A DNA stretch of 34,930 nucleotides, taken from assembly GCA_026706565.1 (NCBI GenBank), contig JAPOYM010000042.1, positions 1-34,930 on the forward strand, read 5' to 3'. Source of the DNA: a bacterium (GTDB lineage Bacteria > Actinomycetota > Acidimicrobiia > Acidimicrobiales > CATQHL01). The notes beneath the pieces were generated by a model. It saw only the letters and a program-made list of their open reading frames with translations, had not been told where the DNA came from and searched no databases. Position numbers and translations under genes: made by a program. This document shows, piece after piece, positions 16,535 through 26,626 of the stretch (position 1 is the first letter of the stretch; every line of letters starts with the position of its first letter).

Positions 16535-17593
16535 GTGAGCCCGCCTGCTGAGTCCGGGCCAGCGGAGGGCGAGGCCGCGGAGGGCGGGGCCGCGCAGGCC
16601 CGGCGGCGCCTAGTGGCCGCCCCCGACAAGTTCAAGGGAACCGCGTCGGCCGCCGAGGCGGCGGCCGCCGTCTGCCGGGCGGCCGGGGCGGCGGGCTGGG
16701 ACTGCGAAGCGCTGCCGATGGCCGACGGCGGGGAGGGCTCGCTCGACGCCCTCGGCGGGGCCAACCGCCAGACCGTCGTCTCGAACCCGCTGGGCGACCC
16801 GGTGACAGCGGGATGGCGACTCGCCGGGGGGACCGCGGTCATAGAGACGGCCTTGGCCTCGGGGCTGCAGCTCGTGGGCGGCGCCGCCGGGAACGACGCC
16901 CTCGCCGCCTCCACCTACGGCACGGGCGAGCTCATCGAGGCGGCCCTCGAGCGGGGCGCCAGACGCATCGTCGTCTGCGTCGGCGGGTCGGCGACCACCG
17001 ACGGCGGGTTCGGGGCTCTGCGGGCGCTCCTGCCGGGGCACCGCCTGCGGGGGGTGGAGCTCATCGTGGCCTGCGACGTGCGCACCCGGTTCTGCGACGC
17101 CGCCGAGGTGTTCGGGCCGCAGAAGGGGGCCACTCCCGCCGAGGTGAGGCTGCTGCGGCGGCGCCTCGAACGGCTCGTGGGCGTCTACGCCGCCGAGCAC
17201 GGCGTAGACGTGAGCGCCATGGCGGGCGCCGGCGCCGCCGGGGGGCTGGCGGGCGGGCTGGCGGCGCTCGGCGGGCGCATCGTCGAGGGTTTCGAGGCCG
17301 TCGCCGCCGAGAGAGGCCTGGCCGAGCGCCTCGAAGGCGCCGACCTGGTAGTCACCGGGGAGGGCTTGCTGGACGCTGAGTCGTTCAACGGCAAGGTGGT
17401 GGGGGGCGTCTGCGAGCTGGCGGAGCGCCTAGGAGTTCCGGCGATGGCCGTGGCAGGGGCCGTGGACGAAGACGCGGCGCCGCCGGCGACGGTGCCGGTG
17501 CTGTCGCTCAGCGAGCGCTTCGGCCCCGACCGCGCCTTCGCCGAACCGACGGCCTGCGTGGAGCTGGCGGTGGCGGAGCACCTCGCCGGCTGA
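16535..17593 (+). CDS. glycerate kinase (GlxK/GarK family)
   Basis: This class of glycerate kinase makes 2-phosphoglycerate from glycerate and ATP, feeding glyoxylate or serine breakdown into central metabolism. The 352-residue protein shows VAAPDKFKGTASAAEAA (residues 27-43), PMADGGEGSLDAL, TYGTGELI, VCVGGSATTDGGFGAL, FGPQKGAT and VVTGEGLLDAESFNGKVV, all in family order. The first 25 residues are low complexity; GTG at 16535 gives the long form, and GTG at 16612 would start exactly at the family core (VAAPDKF). No clear ribosome site decides between them. It reads the same way as the LytR_C gene, 53 bp downstream. Confidence 0.93.
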   Translation: MSPPAESGPAEGEAAEGGAAQARRRLVAAPDKFKGTASAAEAAAAVCRAAGAAGWDCEALPMADGGEGSLDALGGANRQTVVSNPLGDPVTAGWRLAGGTAVIETALASGLQLVGGAAGNDALAASTYGTGELIEAALERGARRIVVCVGGSATTDGGFGALRALLPGHRLRGVELIVACDVRTRFCDAAEVFGPQKGATPAEVRLLRRRLERLVGVYAAEHGVDVSAMAGAGAAGGLAGGLAALGGRIVEGFEAVAAERGLAERLEGADLVVTGEGLLDAESFNGKVVGGVCELAERLGVPAMAVAGAVDEDAAPPATVPVLSLSERFGPDRAFAEPTACVELAVAEHLAG

Positions 17594-17624
17594 CGGGGGG
17601 CGGCGGGGGGCGGCGGGGGCTCGG

Positions 17625-17630
17625 TAGCAT
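17625..17630 (+). promoter_or_regulatory. -10 box TAGCAT of cysO
   Basis: TAGCAT, then 7 bases, then ATG at 17638: leaderless arrangement. It also rules out the ATG at 17629, which overlaps the box. Confidence 0.5.
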
Positions 17631-17637
17631 GTCGGCC

Positions 17638-17922
17638 ATGACTGTGACCGTTCGGATCCCCACCACGCTGCGGCCGCTCACCGCCGGCGCGGCGACCGTC
17701 AGCACCAGCGGCGCCACCGTGGCCGACGTGCTGGACGACCTCGAGGCGCGCCATCCCGGCCTGCGGGAGCGGGTCCTCGACGAGTCGGGCGCGCTGCGGC
17801 GGTTCGTGAACGTCTTCCTGGACGACGAGGACGTGCGCTTCCTGGACGGCCCCGGCACCACGGTGCCCGACGGATCGACCGTCGCCATCGTCCCCGCAGT
17901 CGCCGGCGGCGCCGGCGTCTGA
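17638..17922 (+). CDS. cysO: CysO-type sulfur carrier protein (ThiS/MoaD fold)
   Basis: CysO carries sulfide as a C-terminal thiocarboxylate and donates it to O-phosphoserine, via CysM, to make cysteine. The 94-residue protein closely follows mycobacterial CysO: TVRIPTTLRPLTAG, DVLDDLEARHPGLRERVLDE, RRFVNVFLDDEDVRFL and AIVPAVAGG. The start at 17638 is supported by the -10 box. Odd: the usual C-terminal Gly-Gly (90-91) is followed by three more residues, AGV. Such a tail would have to be cut off, as JAMM-type peptidases do for some sulfur carriers. cysM and the Mec peptidase gene are not in the window. MoaD is an alternative, but the similarity to CysO is stronger. Confidence 0.87.
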   Translation: MTVTVRIPTTLRPLTAGAATVSTSGATVADVLDDLEARHPGLRERVLDESGALRRFVNVFLDDEDVRFLDGPGTTVPDGSTVAIVPAVAGGAGV

Positions 17923-17968
17923 ACTTCCGGCGGGGTGTTGGAGCCGCCGCCGGGCGCCCTTAGGCTTG

Positions 17969-19655
<1,687 letters not shown>

Positions 19656-19693
19656 GAACGGCGAGCCATACCGGATCCAGACGGCCTCCGGCC

Positions 19694-19720
19694 CTGGATT
19701 CCGGCCTCCGCCGGAGTGAC
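19694..19720 (+). repeat. dispersed 27-bp hairpin repeat, copy B
   Basis: CTGGATTCCGGCCTCCGCC... with arms ATTCCGGC and GCCGGAGT. It lies 38 bp after the groEL2 stop and could act as its transcript end. An extra GCCGGAATGGC follows at 19727. Confidence 0.85.
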
Positions 19721-19765
19721 GGTCGTCGCCGGAATGGCATTCGGCCCAGCGGGCTAGCACAGCCC

Positions 19766-20263
19766 GTGGACCTGCACCCCGCCGTCGCCCACATGGGCCC
19801 CCTGCTGGGCACCTGGCGGGGCGGCGGCCGGGGCGACTACCCCACGATCGAACCCTTCGAGTACACCGAAGAGGTGACGATCGGCCACGTCGGCAAGCCC
19901 TTCCTGGCGTACAGCCAGCGGACCAAGGGCACCGACGGCGCTCCGCTGCACGCCGAGTGCGGGTACTGGCGGCCCGCCGGCGAGCGGGGCCTCGAAGTGC
20001 TGGTGGTACACCCCAGCGGCATCGCCGAGGTGCTCGTCGGTGAGGTGACCGAGACCCACTACGGCCTGCTGACGACACTGCGGGCCGGCGCCGGGGCCGG
20101 CGCCGGCGCCCGGGTGGCCCTGGCGCCCACCGCCAAACAGGTGGACGCCACCGAGCGCCGCATCTCCGTCGACGGCGACACCATGCGCTACGAGGTACAC
20201 ATGGCCGCCGTCGGCGAAGCGATGACCCTCCACCTGGAGGCGAGCCTCAGGCGAGTCGACTGA
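19766..20263 (+). CDS. nitrobindin-like heme-binding beta-barrel protein (FABP-like, DUF1794)
   Basis: Nitrobindins are small cytoplasmic ferric-heme beta-barrels that bind NO and isomerise peroxynitrite. The 165-residue protein shows the signature LLGTWRGGGRGDYPTIEP, FEYTEEV, HVGKPFLAYSQRT, LAPTAKQV and MRYEVHMAAVGEAMTLHLEA; the His in LHLEA is the probable heme ligand. An AGAGAGAGA stretch (encoded by alternating GCC/GGC) sits in one loop. The start is GTG at 19766; TAGCAC lies 5 bases upstream but is only a weak -10 candidate. It is flanked on both sides by hairpin repeats, and convergent with metY. Confidence 0.9.
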   Translation: MDLHPAVAHMGPLLGTWRGGGRGDYPTIEPFEYTEEVTIGHVGKPFLAYSQRTKGTDGAPLHAECGYWRPAGERGLEVLVVHPSGIAEVLVGEVTETHYGLLTTLRAGAGAGAGARVALAPTAKQVDATERRISVDGDTMRYEVHMAAVGEAMTLHLEASLRRVD

Positions 20264-20287
20264 GGCCCAGGGCACGGCGGCACAGCG

Positions 20288-20314
20288 CCGGATTCCGGCC
20301 TGCGCCGGAACGAG
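20288..20314 (+). repeat. dispersed 27-bp hairpin repeat, copy C
   Basis: CCGGATTCCGGCCTGCGCC..., the same core stem ATTCCGGC-CTGC-GCCGGAAC with a final base change. It sits between the convergent nitrobindin and metY genes, where it could terminate both. Confidence 0.85.
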
Positions 20315-20360
20315 CGGGCGCGGCGGGCGGCGGCGCGGGGGGCCTGGTTCCGCTCGCCCG

Positions 20361-21671
20361 CTATAGGGCTTTGAAGCCGAGTTCCAAGTCGGCGATGATG
20401 TCGTCGGCCGTCTCTAGGCCCACGGCGAGGCGCACGAGGCCGGGCTGCACCCCGGCGGCAGCCTGCTCCTCCTCGGTGAGCTGCGAATGGGTGGTGGAGG
20501 CCGGGTGGATCACCAGGCTGCGCACGTCGCCGATGTTGGCCACGTGGCTGTGCATCTGCAGCGCCTCCACGAAGCGCTGGCCGGCGTCACGGCCGCCGGA
20601 GACGATGAACGACGGGATGGCGCCGTAGCCCCGCCCGCCGGTGAGCCGTGTGGCCCGCTCGTGGGTGGGGTTCGACGGCAGGCCGGCGAAGAACACCTGC
20701 TCCACCTCGTCGCGGCCCTCCAGGTACTCCGCCACGATCTGGGCGTTCTGGCAGTGCCGCTCCATCCGCAGGCTGAGGGTCTCCAGCCCCTGCAGGAACA
20801 GGAACGAGTTCAGCGGTGCGACCGCCGCCCCGATGTCCCGCAGCAACTGCACCCGGGCCTTGATGATGTAGGACCCCGGACCCAGCGCCGGCCAGTAGGC
20901 CAGGCCGTGGTAGCTGGGGTCGGGCTCGGTGAAGTTGGGGAACTTCCCGCTGCGGCTGAAGTCGAAGGTGCCGCCGTCGACGATGCAGCCGCCGATGGAG
21001 GTGCCGTGTCCGCCGATGTACTTCGTCAGCGAGTGCACGACGATGTCGGCGCCCCACTCGATCGGCCGCACCAGGTACGGCGAGGCCGCCGTGTTGTCGA
21101 TCATCAGCGGGCAGTCGTTGGCGTGCGCCAGGTCGGCCACGGCCTCGATGTCGAGGAAGTCGTTGCCGGGGTTGCCGAACACCTCGCCGTAGAAGCACTT
21201 GGTGTTGGGACGCACGGCCGAGGACCACTCGTCGAGGTCATGCGGGTCGTCCACGAAGGTGACCTCGATGCCCAGCTTCGGCAGCGTGTAGTGGAACAGG
21301 TTGTAGGTGCCGCCGTAGAGGGACGCCGAGGAGACGATGTGATCGCCGGCCTCGGCCAGGTTCAGGATCGCCAGCGTCTCCGCCGCCTGGCCGCTGCTGA
21401 GGACCAGCGCACCGGGGATGCCCACTGCTGTCTCGGTGCCACCCTCCAAGCTCGACATTCGCGCTTCCAAAACCGCCTGGGTCGGGTTCATGATGCGCGT
21501 GTAGATGTTGCCGATCTCGGCGAGGGCGAACAGGTTCGCAGCGTGCTCGCTGCTGTTGAAGGTGTACGAGGTGGTCTGGTAGATGGGTACCGCTCGAGCA
21601 TTCGTCGCCGAATCCGGTACCTGACCGGCATGGATCTGGCGGGTCTCGAAACCCCAGGTTGATTCGGACAC
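20361..21671 (-). CDS. metY: O-acetylhomoserine aminocarboxypropyltransferase (sulfhydrylase)
   Basis: This PLP enzyme of the Cys/Met gamma-family makes homocysteine from O-acetylhomoserine and sulfide, the direct sulfhydrylation route to methionine. The 436-residue length is typical for MetY and longer than MetB/MetC. Features: FETRQIHAGQ at the N-terminus, IYTRIMNPTQ (56-65), LSSGQAAETLAILNL (91-105), D192 (MIDNTAASPYL) for the PLP nitrogen, and K217 in VHSLTKYIGGHG as the Schiff-base lysine. GTG at 21671 has AAGGAG 8 bases upstream. I looked for a SAM riboswitch in the 139 bp before it and saw no convincing fold. MetX is not in the window. Confidence 0.95.
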   Translation of the reverse strand: MSESTWGFETRQIHAGQVPDSATNARAVPIYQTTSYTFNSSEHAANLFALAEIGNIYTRIMNPTQAVLEARMSSLEGGTETAVGIPGALVLSSGQAAETLAILNLAEAGDHIVSSASLYGGTYNLFHYTLPKLGIEVTFVDDPHDLDEWSSAVRPNTKCFYGEVFGNPGNDFLDIEAVADLAHANDCPLMIDNTAASPYLVRPIEWGADIVVHSLTKYIGGHGTSIGGCIVDGGTFDFSRSGKFPNFTEPDPSYHGLAYWPALGPGSYIIKARVQLLRDIGAAVAPLNSFLFLQGLETLSLRMERHCQNAQIVAEYLEGRDEVEQVFFAGLPSNPTHERATRLTGGRGYGAIPSFIVSGGRDAGQRFVEALQMHSHVANIGDVRSLVIHPASTTHSQLTEEEQAAAGVQPGLVRLAVGLETADDIIADLELGFKAL

Positions 21672-21802
21672 GTCCTACTCTCCTTCGCTCGATTCGCGGC
21701 CGTGGACGTACCGCCGCAGGGGATCAGGCTAAGGGGACGCGGGCGAAATACGACCGCCGGGGTAGGGAATTGGAAATGGCCGGGGCGGGAGAGGCCCAGA
21801 AC

Positions 21803-21808
21803 TACGCT
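21803..21808 (+). promoter_or_regulatory. possible -10 box TACGCT of the potassium channel gene
   Basis: TACGCT would place the transcript start near 21815, downstream of the GTG at 21811 but upstream of the preferred GTG at 21847. Confidence 0.35.
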
Positions 21809-21846
21809 CGGTGGGGACCGCTGACGCACGAACCGAAGGGCAGCCC

Positions 21847-22797
21847 GTGCCGAACAGCCCGCAGAGAACGGCCGAGCGCGGCCAGCCCGAGGTCGACCGC
21901 ACGCAGGCGCCCATCACCAAGTCGTTCCTGTTCTTCAAGCCGCGGCCCCTGTTCGGCGGGCCCGGCTACGAGAGCATCCTCACCGACCGGGGGCGGATTC
22001 TGAAGCGGCGGTTCAGCGTGGCGATCGTGCTCGCCGCGGTGGCGGTCATCCCCCTGCTGGTGATGGAGGAGCAGTTCACGAGCCCCACCGCCGTGACCTG
22101 GCTGCGGGTGGCCGACTGGGTGACCTGGAGCGTGTTCGCCGTCGAGTTCTTCACGATGCTGGCCATCACCCCGGACAAGAAGGCGTACGTGCGCTGTGCC
22201 TGGCTGGACATCGTGATCGTGCTTGTGACCCTGCCGCTGCTCCCGTACCTGATGGCCACCCTCCGCCTCGCCCGCCTGGGGCGCCTGGTGGAGATCCTGC
22301 GGCTGCTGCGGCTGCTGCGGCTGGCAGCGATTGTGAACCGAGCCGGGGCGCTCGTCCAGCGGATCTTCGGGACCTCCGGCCTGGGCTGGCTGCTGACCGG
22401 GCTCATCATGATGGTGGTGGTCAGCGGGACCGTGTTCTCGTTCGTGGAGGGCCGCCACAACGTGCCGGAGGGAATCTGGTGGGCGGTCGTCACGGCGACC
22501 ACCGTGGGGTACGGCGACGTGGTGCCCTCGACGGGGCTCGGGCGGCTGATCGCCACGGTGCTGATGTTCACCGGGCTCAGCTTCGTGGCCCTGCTGTCGG
22601 CCGCTACCGCCGCTCGGCTCGTGGAGATAGAGGCCGAGGAAGGGCAGGAGGAGATGCTGCAGAGCCTGCGAGGGACGCGCCGCCACGATCAGCAGATGGA
22701 GAAGGATCTGCACGAGGTGAACGAGCGCCTCGCCCGCCTCGAGGAACTGCTGAGCCGCAACGTCGCCGGCGGTGCTCCGGTGGAGAGGGGAACGTAG
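21847..22797 (+). CDS. voltage-gated-type potassium channel (6 TM, Kv-like)
   Basis: The 316-residue membrane protein has six predicted helices: S1 (FSVAIVLAAVAVIPLLVM), S2 (WVTWSVFAVEFFTMLA), S3 (LDIVIVLVTLPLLP), an S4 voltage-sensor helix with Arg at about every third position (LRLARLGRLVEILRLLRLLR), S5 (WLLTGLIMMVVVSGTVFSF) and S6 (GRLIATVLMFTGLSFVALLS). The pore loop has the K+ selectivity filter TTVGYGD. The C-terminal 50 residues look like a coiled coil (MEKDLHEVNERLARLEELL) that could assemble the tetramer. GTG at 21847 is chosen because GAAGGG lies 7 bases upstream; an in-frame GTG at 21811 lacks a ribosome site. No ligand-binding domain is present. Confidence 0.93.
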   Translation: MPNSPQRTAERGQPEVDRTQAPITKSFLFFKPRPLFGGPGYESILTDRGRILKRRFSVAIVLAAVAVIPLLVMEEQFTSPTAVTWLRVADWVTWSVFAVEFFTMLAITPDKKAYVRCAWLDIVIVLVTLPLLPYLMATLRLARLGRLVEILRLLRLLRLAAIVNRAGALVQRIFGTSGLGWLLTGLIMMVVVSGTVFSFVEGRHNVPEGIWWAVVTATTVGYGDVVPSTGLGRLIATVLMFTGLSFVALLSAATAARLVEIEAEEGQEEMLQSLRGTRRHDQQMEKDLHEVNERLARLEELLSRNVAGGAPVERGT

Positions 22798-22856
22798 CTA
22801 CGCACTCGGCGGCAGCCAGCATCCCCGGCCTCGGCAGGAACCGGCGGAGGCGGGGC

Positions 22857-23459
22857 TCAGAGCCGGGCAGCCGTGACGGGGAGCCAGGTCGGGCGGGTCT
22901 GCTCGAAGGCGTCGATGGCCTCGGCGTGGCCGAGGGTGACGGCGATGTCGTCGAGGCCGCCGAGGAGGCGCTCTTGGACGGCCTCGGGCAGCGGGAACGT
23001 CGCGGCGAGGCCCGCGGCGGGCGCCTCGACGGTGCGGTTCTGCACGTCCACCCGAACGGTGAGAGTGTGGTCGGCGAGGACGGCGTCGATCAGCGCCCGG
23101 CCGAAGTCGGCGTCCACCGCGGCGGTCACGAGGCCGCACTTGGCGGCGTTGTTGCGGAAGATGTCGCCGAAGCGGGGGGCGACGACGGCCCGGAAGCCGT
23201 ACTGCTGGATGGCCCACACGGCGTGCTCGCGCGACGAGCCGATGCCGAAGTTGGGGCCGGCCACGAGCACCTCGGCGCCGGCGTAGCGCCGGTCGTTCAG
23301 CACGAAGGCGGGATCCTCGCGCCACGAGGAGAACAGGCCCTCCTCGAAGCCGGTGCGCTCCACCCGCTTCAGCCAGTGGCTGGGGATGATCTGGTCGGTG
23401 TCCACGTCGGAGCGGTCCAGCGGCAGCGCCCGGCCCTCCACGATCCGTACGGGTTCCAT
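22857..23459 (-). CDS. leuD: 3-isopropylmalate dehydratase small subunit
   Basis: LeuD is the swivelling subunit that pairs with LeuC to isomerise 2- to 3-isopropylmalate, and citramalate to methylmalate in the citramalate pathway. The 200-residue protein shows LDRSDVDTDQIIPSHWLK, FGIGSSREHAVWAIQQYGFRAVVAPRFGDIFRNNAAKCGL, all family motifs. ATG at 23459, with GAGGAG 11 bases upstream. It lies 135 bp after leuC, an unusually long gap within the pair, holding a hairpin repeat. Confidence 0.96.
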   Translation of the reverse strand: MEPVRIVEGRALPLDRSDVDTDQIIPSHWLKRVERTGFEEGLFSSWREDPAFVLNDRRYAGAEVLVAGPNFGIGSSREHAVWAIQQYGFRAVVAPRFGDIFRNNAAKCGLVTAAVDADFGRALIDAVLADHTLTVRVDVQNRTVEAPAAGLAATFPLPEAVQERLLGGLDDIAVTLGHAEAIDAFEQTRPTWLPVTAARL

Positions 23460-23525
23460 CGGCTACTTCGCTCCTCGCACCGTCGCCGGGTGGTCCGCCG
23501 ACGCCGCAAGTCGGGTCCCCGACTC

Positions 23526-23552
23526 CTGGATTCCGGCCTGCGCCGGAATGAC
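23526..23552 (+). repeat. dispersed 27-bp hairpin repeat, copy D (between leuC and leuD)
   Basis: CTGGATTCCGGCCTGCGCC... with a perfect 8-bp stem. Because leuC and leuD are co-directional, the mRNA would carry this hairpin between them and may be processed or partly terminated there. Confidence 0.9.
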
Positions 23553-23594
23553 GGATCTTCTCGTCGGGGCCGTAGGTCGGTGGGCCATCGGGGC

Positions 23595-25004
23595 TCAGTC
23601 CAGGTCGGCCGGGGCGGCGAAGTGGCCGGCCACCGCGGTTGCGGCCGCCACCGCCGGCGACACGAGGTGGGTGCGCCCGCCGATCCCCTGGCGGCCCTCG
23701 AAGTTGCGGTTGCTGGTGCTGGCGCAGCGCTCGCCGGCGGAGATCTTGTCGGGGTTCATGCCCAGGCACATGGAGCAGCCCGGCTCCCGCCAATCGAACC
23801 CGGCTGCGATGAGCACCTCGTGCAGACCCTCGGCCTCGGCCTGGTGCTTCACCTGCATCGAACCCGGTACCACCAGGGTGCGCATGCCCGGCGCCACCCG
23901 CCGACCCGCCACCACCTCGGCGACCGTGCGAAGGTCCTCGATGCGGCTGTTGGTGCACGACCCGATGAACACCGTGTCCACGGGAATGTCCCGGATCGGC
24001 GTGCCGGCGGTGAGGCCCATGTACTCCAGGGCCCGGGACGCGGCGTCCCGCCCGGCGGCGTCGGCGGCCGCATCCGGGGCGGGCACGGCGCCGTCGAGGG
24101 GGGCCACGTGGCCGGGGTTGGTGCCCCAGGTGACGTGCGGCGGGATGTCGGCGCCGTCGAGGTGCACCTCGGTGTCGAAGCCCGCCCCGGGGTCGCTGCG
24201 CAGCGTCCGCCAGTGATCGACCGCGGTGTCCCAGGCGGCGCCGGCGGGGGCGTGCGGGCGGCCCTGCAGATAGGCGAAGGTGGTGTCGTCGGGGGCGACC
24301 ATGCCGGCCCGGGCGCCCGCCTCGATGGACATGTTGCACACGGTCATGCGGCCCTCCATGGAGAGGGCCTTGATGACGGCGCCCCGGTACTCGATGACCG
24401 AGCCGATGCCGCCGCCGGTGCCGATGCGCCCGATGATCGACAGGATCACGTCCTTGGGGCCCGAACCGGCCGGCAGCTCGCCGTCCACGGTGACCGCCAT
24501 GGTGCGGGGCCGGGCCTGCGGCAGCGTCTGGGTGGCCAGCACGTGCTCGACCTCGCTGGTGCCGATGCCGAATGCCAGCGCCCCGAAGGCACCGTGGGTG
24601 GAGGTGTGGCTGTCGCCGCAGACCACGGTGCTGCCCGGCAGGGTGAGGCCCAGTTCGGGGCCGATGACGTGGACGATGCCCTGGCGGTCGTGGCCCATGG
24701 GGTACAGCGGCACCCCGAATTCGGCGCAGTTGGCCCGCAACGACTCCAGCTGGCGGCGCGACACGGCGTCGGCCACCGGGCCGCTGATGTTGGTGGTGGG
24801 CACGTTGTGGTCCTCGGTCGCCACGGTGAGGTCGGGGCGGCGCAAGCTGCGGCCCGCCATGCGCAGCCCGTCGAACGCCTGCGGGGAGGTGACCTCGTGC
24901 AGCAGGTGCAGGTCGATGAAGAGGATGTCGGTGCCGTCGTCGCCGGCGTGGACGACGTGGGCGTCCCAGACCTTCTCGCTGAGCGTGCGAGGGCCGGCTG
25001 CCAT
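23595..25004 (-). CDS. leuC: 3-isopropylmalate dehydratase large subunit
   Basis: LeuC holds the [4Fe-4S] cluster of isopropylmalate isomerase. The 469-residue protein shows [59 protein letters not shown], the cluster cysteines in [10 protein letters not shown] and PGCSMCLGM, and [10 protein letters not shown]. Normal length. Its ATG shares one base with the greA stop (TGATG), so translation is probably coupled to greA. Confidence 0.97.
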   Translation of the reverse strand: MAAGPRTLSEKVWDAHVVHAGDDGTDILFIDLHLLHEVTSPQAFDGLRMAGRSLRRPDLTVATEDHNVPTTNISGPVADAVSRRQLESLRANCAEFGVPLYPMGHDRQGIVHVIGPELGLTLPGSTVVCGDSHTSTHGAFGALAFGIGTSEVEHVLATQTLPQARPRTMAVTVDGELPAGSGPKDVILSIIGRIGTGGGIGSVIEYRGAVIKALSMEGRMTVCNMSIEAGARAGMVAPDDTTFAYLQGRPHAPAGAAWDTAVDHWRTLRSDPGAGFDTEVHLDGADIPPHVTWGTNPGHVAPLDGAVPAPDAAADAAGRDAASRALEYMGLTAGTPIRDIPVDTVFIGSCTNSRIEDLRTVAEVVAGRRVAPGMRTLVVPGSMQVKHQAEAEGLHEVLIAAGFDWREPGCSMCLGMNPDKISAGERCASTSNRNFEGRQGIGGRTHLVSPAVAAATAVAGHFAAPADLD

Positions 25005-25489
25005 CAGTGGCGGTCCTCGGCGGTGACGACGTCCACGACGGTGACCTCCACCGGGCCGGCGGGCGCCTCGTAGCGCACCACGTCGCCGGGCCGGGCGCCG
25101 ATCATGGCCACCCCGAGCGGCGAGGAGGGCGACACCACGTCGTAGTCCTCGTGGCGCTCCTCGATGGTGCCGATGAGGTAGCGCTCGGTGTCCTCGTCGC
25201 CCTCGAAGCGCAGGTCCACCAGCGAGCCCACGGTGGCGCGGTCGGCGGGCCCGTCGCCGGGGGAAATCACCACCGCGTTCTCCAGCAGCGCCTGGATCTG
25301 CTGGATGCGGCCCTGCATCTTGCCCTTCTCCTCGCGGGCGGCGTGGTAGTCGCCGTTCTCGGAGAGGTCGCCGAGGGCCCGGGCGGCGGCGATCTGCGCC
25401 GTGATGGCCTCGTTGGCCGGCCCGGTGAGGTAGGCGAGCTCCTCCTGCAGCCGCTCGTAGGCCACACGCGTCAACTGCGGGGCGTTCAT
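25004..25489 (-). CDS. greA: transcription elongation factor GreA
   Basis: GreA rescues backtracked RNA polymerase by stimulating transcript cleavage through the secondary channel. The 161-residue protein has the N-terminal coiled coil with the acidic tip region [21 protein letters not shown] and the FKBP-like C-terminal domain ([21 protein letters not shown]). ATG at 25489 lies exactly 6 bases after TAGATT, so the message is probably leaderless; a GTG one codon upstream is less likely. It heads a greA-leuC-leuD unit, an unusual pairing of a general elongation factor with leucine genes. Confidence 0.95.
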   Translation of the reverse strand: MNAPQLTRVAYERLQEELAYLTGPANEAITAQIAAARALGDLSENGDYHAAREEKGKMQGRIQQIQALLENAVVISPGDGPADRATVGSLVDLRFEGDEDTERYLIGTIEERHEDYDVVSPSSPLGVAMIGARPGDVVRYEAPAGPVEVTVVDVVTAEDRH

Positions 25490-25495
25490 CACATC

Positions 25496-25501
25496 AATCT
25501 A
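25496..25501 (-). promoter_or_regulatory. -10 box TAGATT of greA
   Basis: Minus-strand TAGATT, 6 bases, ATG. It is divergent from an identical box for leuB 26 bases away, so the two promoters must overlap in their upstream parts. Confidence 0.55.
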
Positions 25502-25527
25502 CTGACCCCCCGCCGCGAAACGCCCGG

Positions 25528-25533
25528 TAGATT
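25528..25533 (+). promoter_or_regulatory. -10 box TAGATT of leuB
   Basis: TAGATT, 6 bases, ATG at 25540: leaderless. TGACCC at 25503-25508 is the nearest -35-like sequence, but the spacing (19) is long. Confidence 0.55.
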
Positions 25534-25539
25534 GTTCGC

Positions 25540-26526
25540 ATGGCGACACATCGCATTGGAGTGCTGGCAGGCGACGGGATCGGGCCGGAGGTGATCGGCG
25601 AGGGCCTGAAGGTCATCGAGGCCGCCGGCGTGAACTTCGAGACGGTGGACTACGACCTCGGCGGCGAGCGCTACCTGCGCGACGGCACCGTGCTGCCCGA
25701 CAGCGTGGTGGAGGAGTGGCGGGGCCTCGACGCCATCTACGTGGGCGCGGTGGGCACCCCCGACGTGCCGCCGGGCACCCTGGAGCGGGGCCTGCTGCTG
25801 CGGATGCGCTTCGAGTTGGACCTGTACATCAACCTGCGCCCCTTCCGGCTGCCCGAACGCAACATCGACATGGCGGTCATCAGGGAGAACACCGAAGGCG
25901 CCTACGCCGGCGAGGGCGGGTTCCTGCGCAAGGGCACACCGCACGAGATCGTCACGCAGGGCTCGGTGAACACCCGCATGGGCGTGGAGCGGGCCATCCG
26001 CTTCGGCTTCGAGTTGGCCTCCAAGCGGCGCCGCCACGTCACGCTGGTGCACAAGACCAACGTGATGACCTACTCCGGCGACCTGTGGTACCGCACCTTC
26101 GAGGAGGTCGCGGCCGAATACCCCGACTACGGCACCGCCTACAACCACGTGGACGCCGCCTGCATCTACTTCGTGGACTCGCCGGACCGCTACGACGTGA
26201 TCGTGACCGACAACCTGTTCGGCGACATCCTCACCGACCTGGGCGGGGCGGTCAGCGGCGGCATCGGCAAGGCCGCCTCGGCGAACCTGAACGCGGCCGG
26301 CACCGGACCGTCGATGTTCGAGCCGGTGCACGGCTCGGCGCCCGACATCGCCGGGCAGGGCATCGCCGATCCGAGCGCGGCGATCCTGTCGGCGGCGATG
26401 ATGCTGGAGCACCTGGGCGAGAACGCCGCCGCGGCGGCCATCGACCGGGCCTGCATGGCCGTCGACGGCAGCGTGGGTGGCACCAGCGCCATCGGCGACG
26501 CCATCGCCGGCGCCGTAGCCGGCTAG
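25540..26526 (+). CDS. leuB: 3-isopropylmalate dehydrogenase
   Basis: LeuB oxidises and decarboxylates 3-isopropylmalate with NAD+ (leucine), and likewise methylmalate to 2-oxobutyrate in the citramalate route. The 328-residue protein shows [75 protein letters not shown]. It is shorter than the 350-370 residues of enterobacterial LeuB, in line with the short actinobacterial type. It starts 6 bases after a -10 box. leuB-ilvE-cimA run in one direction. Confidence 0.94.
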   Translation: MATHRIGVLAGDGIGPEVIGEGLKVIEAAGVNFETVDYDLGGERYLRDGTVLPDSVVEEWRGLDAIYVGAVGTPDVPPGTLERGLLLRMRFELDLYINLRPFRLPERNIDMAVIRENTEGAYAGEGGFLRKGTPHEIVTQGSVNTRMGVERAIRFGFELASKRRRHVTLVHKTNVMTYSGDLWYRTFEEVAAEYPDYGTAYNHVDAACIYFVDSPDRYDVIVTDNLFGDILTDLGGAVSGGIGKAASANLNAAGTGPSMFEPVHGSAPDIAGQGIADPSAAILSAAMMLEHLGENAAAAAIDRACMAVDGSVGGTSAIGDAIAGAVAG

Positions 26527-26553
26527 GGGCCCGCCGGAACCACGGCGAGCCCC

Positions 26554-26577
26554 GGTGACGGTCCGCGGGCCGTCACC
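26554..26577 (+). terminator. hairpin between leuB and ilvE
   Basis: GGTGACGG pairs with CCGTCACC, extendable by two or three pairs with one G-U. It follows the leuB stop by about 28 bases and has no T tract. It may stop part of the leuB transcripts or separate leuB from ilvE; no leader peptide with Leu/Ile/Val codons was seen. Confidence 0.45.
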
Positions 26578-26626
26578 GCCCGCATTGGACCATCATTGAC
26601 GCACCGAGACAACGAAGGGATACCCG

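Noticed and set aside
21672-21802. SAM riboswitch before metY
   Set aside because: The region is short, with a normal ribosome site, and no SAM-aptamer fold or terminator could be recognised.
22479-25073. An 864-codon open frame on the plus strand opposite leuD, leuC and greA
   Set aside because: It is antisense to three clear enzymes; its Gly/Val/Arg/His composition is that of a complement frame.
26527-26626. Branched-chain attenuator leader before ilvE
   Set aside because: A hairpin is present, but there is no short frame rich in Leu, Ile or Val codons.
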